Assembly (NCBI GenBank): GCA_003507475.1
Contig: DNVQ01000035.1
Coordinates: forward strand, 8,704-15,296
Direction of reading: 5' to 3'
DNA length: 6,593 nucleotides
Source of the DNA: Candidatus Moraniibacteriota bacterium
Lineage (GTDB): Bacteria; Patescibacteriota; Minisyncoccia; Moranbacterales; UBA9337
The notes below the pieces were generated by a model. The model ran no database searches, was not told the DNA's origin, and worked only from the letters and a program-made list of their open reading frames with translations. Of the stretch, positions 5,898-6,593 are shown in pieces; the stretch's first letter is position 1, and each line of letters starts with the position of its first letter. A program made the position numbers and the translations under genes.

Positions 5898-6593
5898 TTA
5901 CTTTAGTCCTATCATCGCCATCATCACCTCCACCCTCTCTGGTTTATCTCTACGATAAGAAAAGTATCTTTTCGCATCTTCAAAGGTACATTCTTTAGAA
6001 ACAGAAATATTTCTGTTTTTTATTTTATAATCCAATAATTGTCTTTTGATTATCCCAAACAGATCAACAAATATTTTATCTTTCTTAAAAATTACAAACT
6101 GTGGATATTTTTTAAATTTATCCACAATATCTTCTTTTATTTCAAAGTGGCATTTTTGTATGCCGGGCCCCAAAACAACTTCAATATTGCCAAAATCTCC
6201 CCCTAATTGAATTATTTTATCTAAAGTATTTTTAATTATTCCCTTGGTAATTCCTTTCCATCCGGCATGCGCTACTCCTATTATTTTATTCTTCTCATCA
6301 TAAAAATAAACCGGCACGCAATCCGCCACCGTCACCGCTAAAAATATTTTTTCTTTACTCACCAAAGCATCCACACCTTCAATTAAATTGGGTGAATTTT
6401 TGTCCACAATTGCCACTTTACTGTCATGAATCATTCCAGCCATAAAAACATTTTCTTTATCAATTCCGTTTTTAACAAAGAAATTACTTCTATTTTCCAC
6501 ATTTAAATCATCTTCCAATAATTTCATGGATCCATCTTTTCTTTCTGACATCATCGCCAAAATACTCTTTTTATCTTTAAAAAATTTTATCAT
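5898..6593 (-). CDS. pgeF: PgeF/YfiH-type laccase-domain protein (purine nucleoside phosphorylase / peptidoglycan editing factor)
   Basis: This 231-residue cytoplasmic enzyme belongs to the former DUF152 family. The metal-binding and catalytic triad is visible: His56 (GMIHDSKV), Cys92 (VADCVPV) and His109 (VAHAGWKG). Other family blocks are GVDALVS (73-79), LGPGIQKCHFEI (141-152) and CTFEDAKRYFSYRRD (202-216). Characterised members either phosphorolyse or deaminate purine nucleosides, or, as E. coli YfiH, remove L-Ser misincorporated into peptidoglycan precursors; sequence alone does not choose between these. The chosen ATG uses the last three bases of the window. Family members usually run 240-260 residues, and the SERKDGS block (16-22) matches the conserved N-terminal StR-x-GG region, so this start is plausible. 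A start beyond the window cannot be excluded. It converges with vanW, whose product is also wall-associated. Confidence 0.9.
   Translation of the reverse strand: MIKFFKDKKSILAMMSERKDGSMKLLEDDLNVENRSNFFVKNGIDKENVFMAGMIHDSKVAIVDKNSPNLIEGVDALVSKEKIFLAVTVADCVPVYFYDEKNKIIGVAHAGWKGITKGIIKNTLDKIIQLGGDFGNIEVVLGPGIQKCHFEIKEDIVDKFKKYPQFVIFKKDKIFVDLFGIIKRQLLDYKIKNRNISVSKECTFEDAKRYFSYRRDKPERVEVMMAMIGLK

Overview
The window is AT-rich and gene-dense. It holds four complete or near-complete plus-strand genes, one minus-strand gene that begins at the right edge, and probably the last 18 codons of another gene at the left edge. The most likely source is a member of the Candidate Phyla Radiation (Patescibacteria, Parcubacteria-like). 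Reasons are the ValRS type, the pairing of a PrsW-like protease with an exported VanW protein of PG-binding-4 plus VanW build, short AT-rich spacers, and start codons without Shine-Dalgarno sequences. The lineage is inferred from general resemblance; no search was run. No reading frame uses TGA as a sense codon, so the standard bacterial code fits.

Layout: (1) 2-58, C-terminal tail of an unidentified protein, running into a terminator hairpin at 57-100. (2) 90-237, spacer with an AT-only inverted repeat and a good promoter (TTGAAA, 17 nt, extended -10). (3) 238-2919, valS, a complete valyl-tRNA synthetase with editing domain and C-terminal coiled coil. (4) 2920-3133, spacer filled mostly by a 116-bp nested palindrome with two side hairpins, which looks like a dispersed repeat. 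(5) 3134-3721, a PrsW/CPBP-like intramembrane protease. (6) 3816-4358, an Hsp20 small heat-shock protein with its own promoter. (7) 4383-4433, a terminator hairpin whose 3' arm runs into an extended -10 promoter. (8) 4471-5748, an exported VanW-family protein. (9) 5749-5897, a convergent spacer made of an imperfect inverted repeat, with a likely terminator for vanW. (10) 5898-6593 on the minus strand, a PgeF/YfiH-type laccase-domain protein.

The genes do not look like one operon: each plus-strand gene sits behind its own spacer, and three of them have a recognisable promoter. valS is housekeeping. The others share a loose envelope and stress theme: a membrane protease, a cytoplasmic holdase, an exported cell-wall-type protein, and a peptidoglycan-editing or purine-nucleoside enzyme. 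I see no convincing undescribed multi-gene system. The most interesting material is non-coding: the 116-bp palindrome after valS, the terminator-promoter overlap between hsp20 and vanW, and the inverted repeat between the convergent genes.
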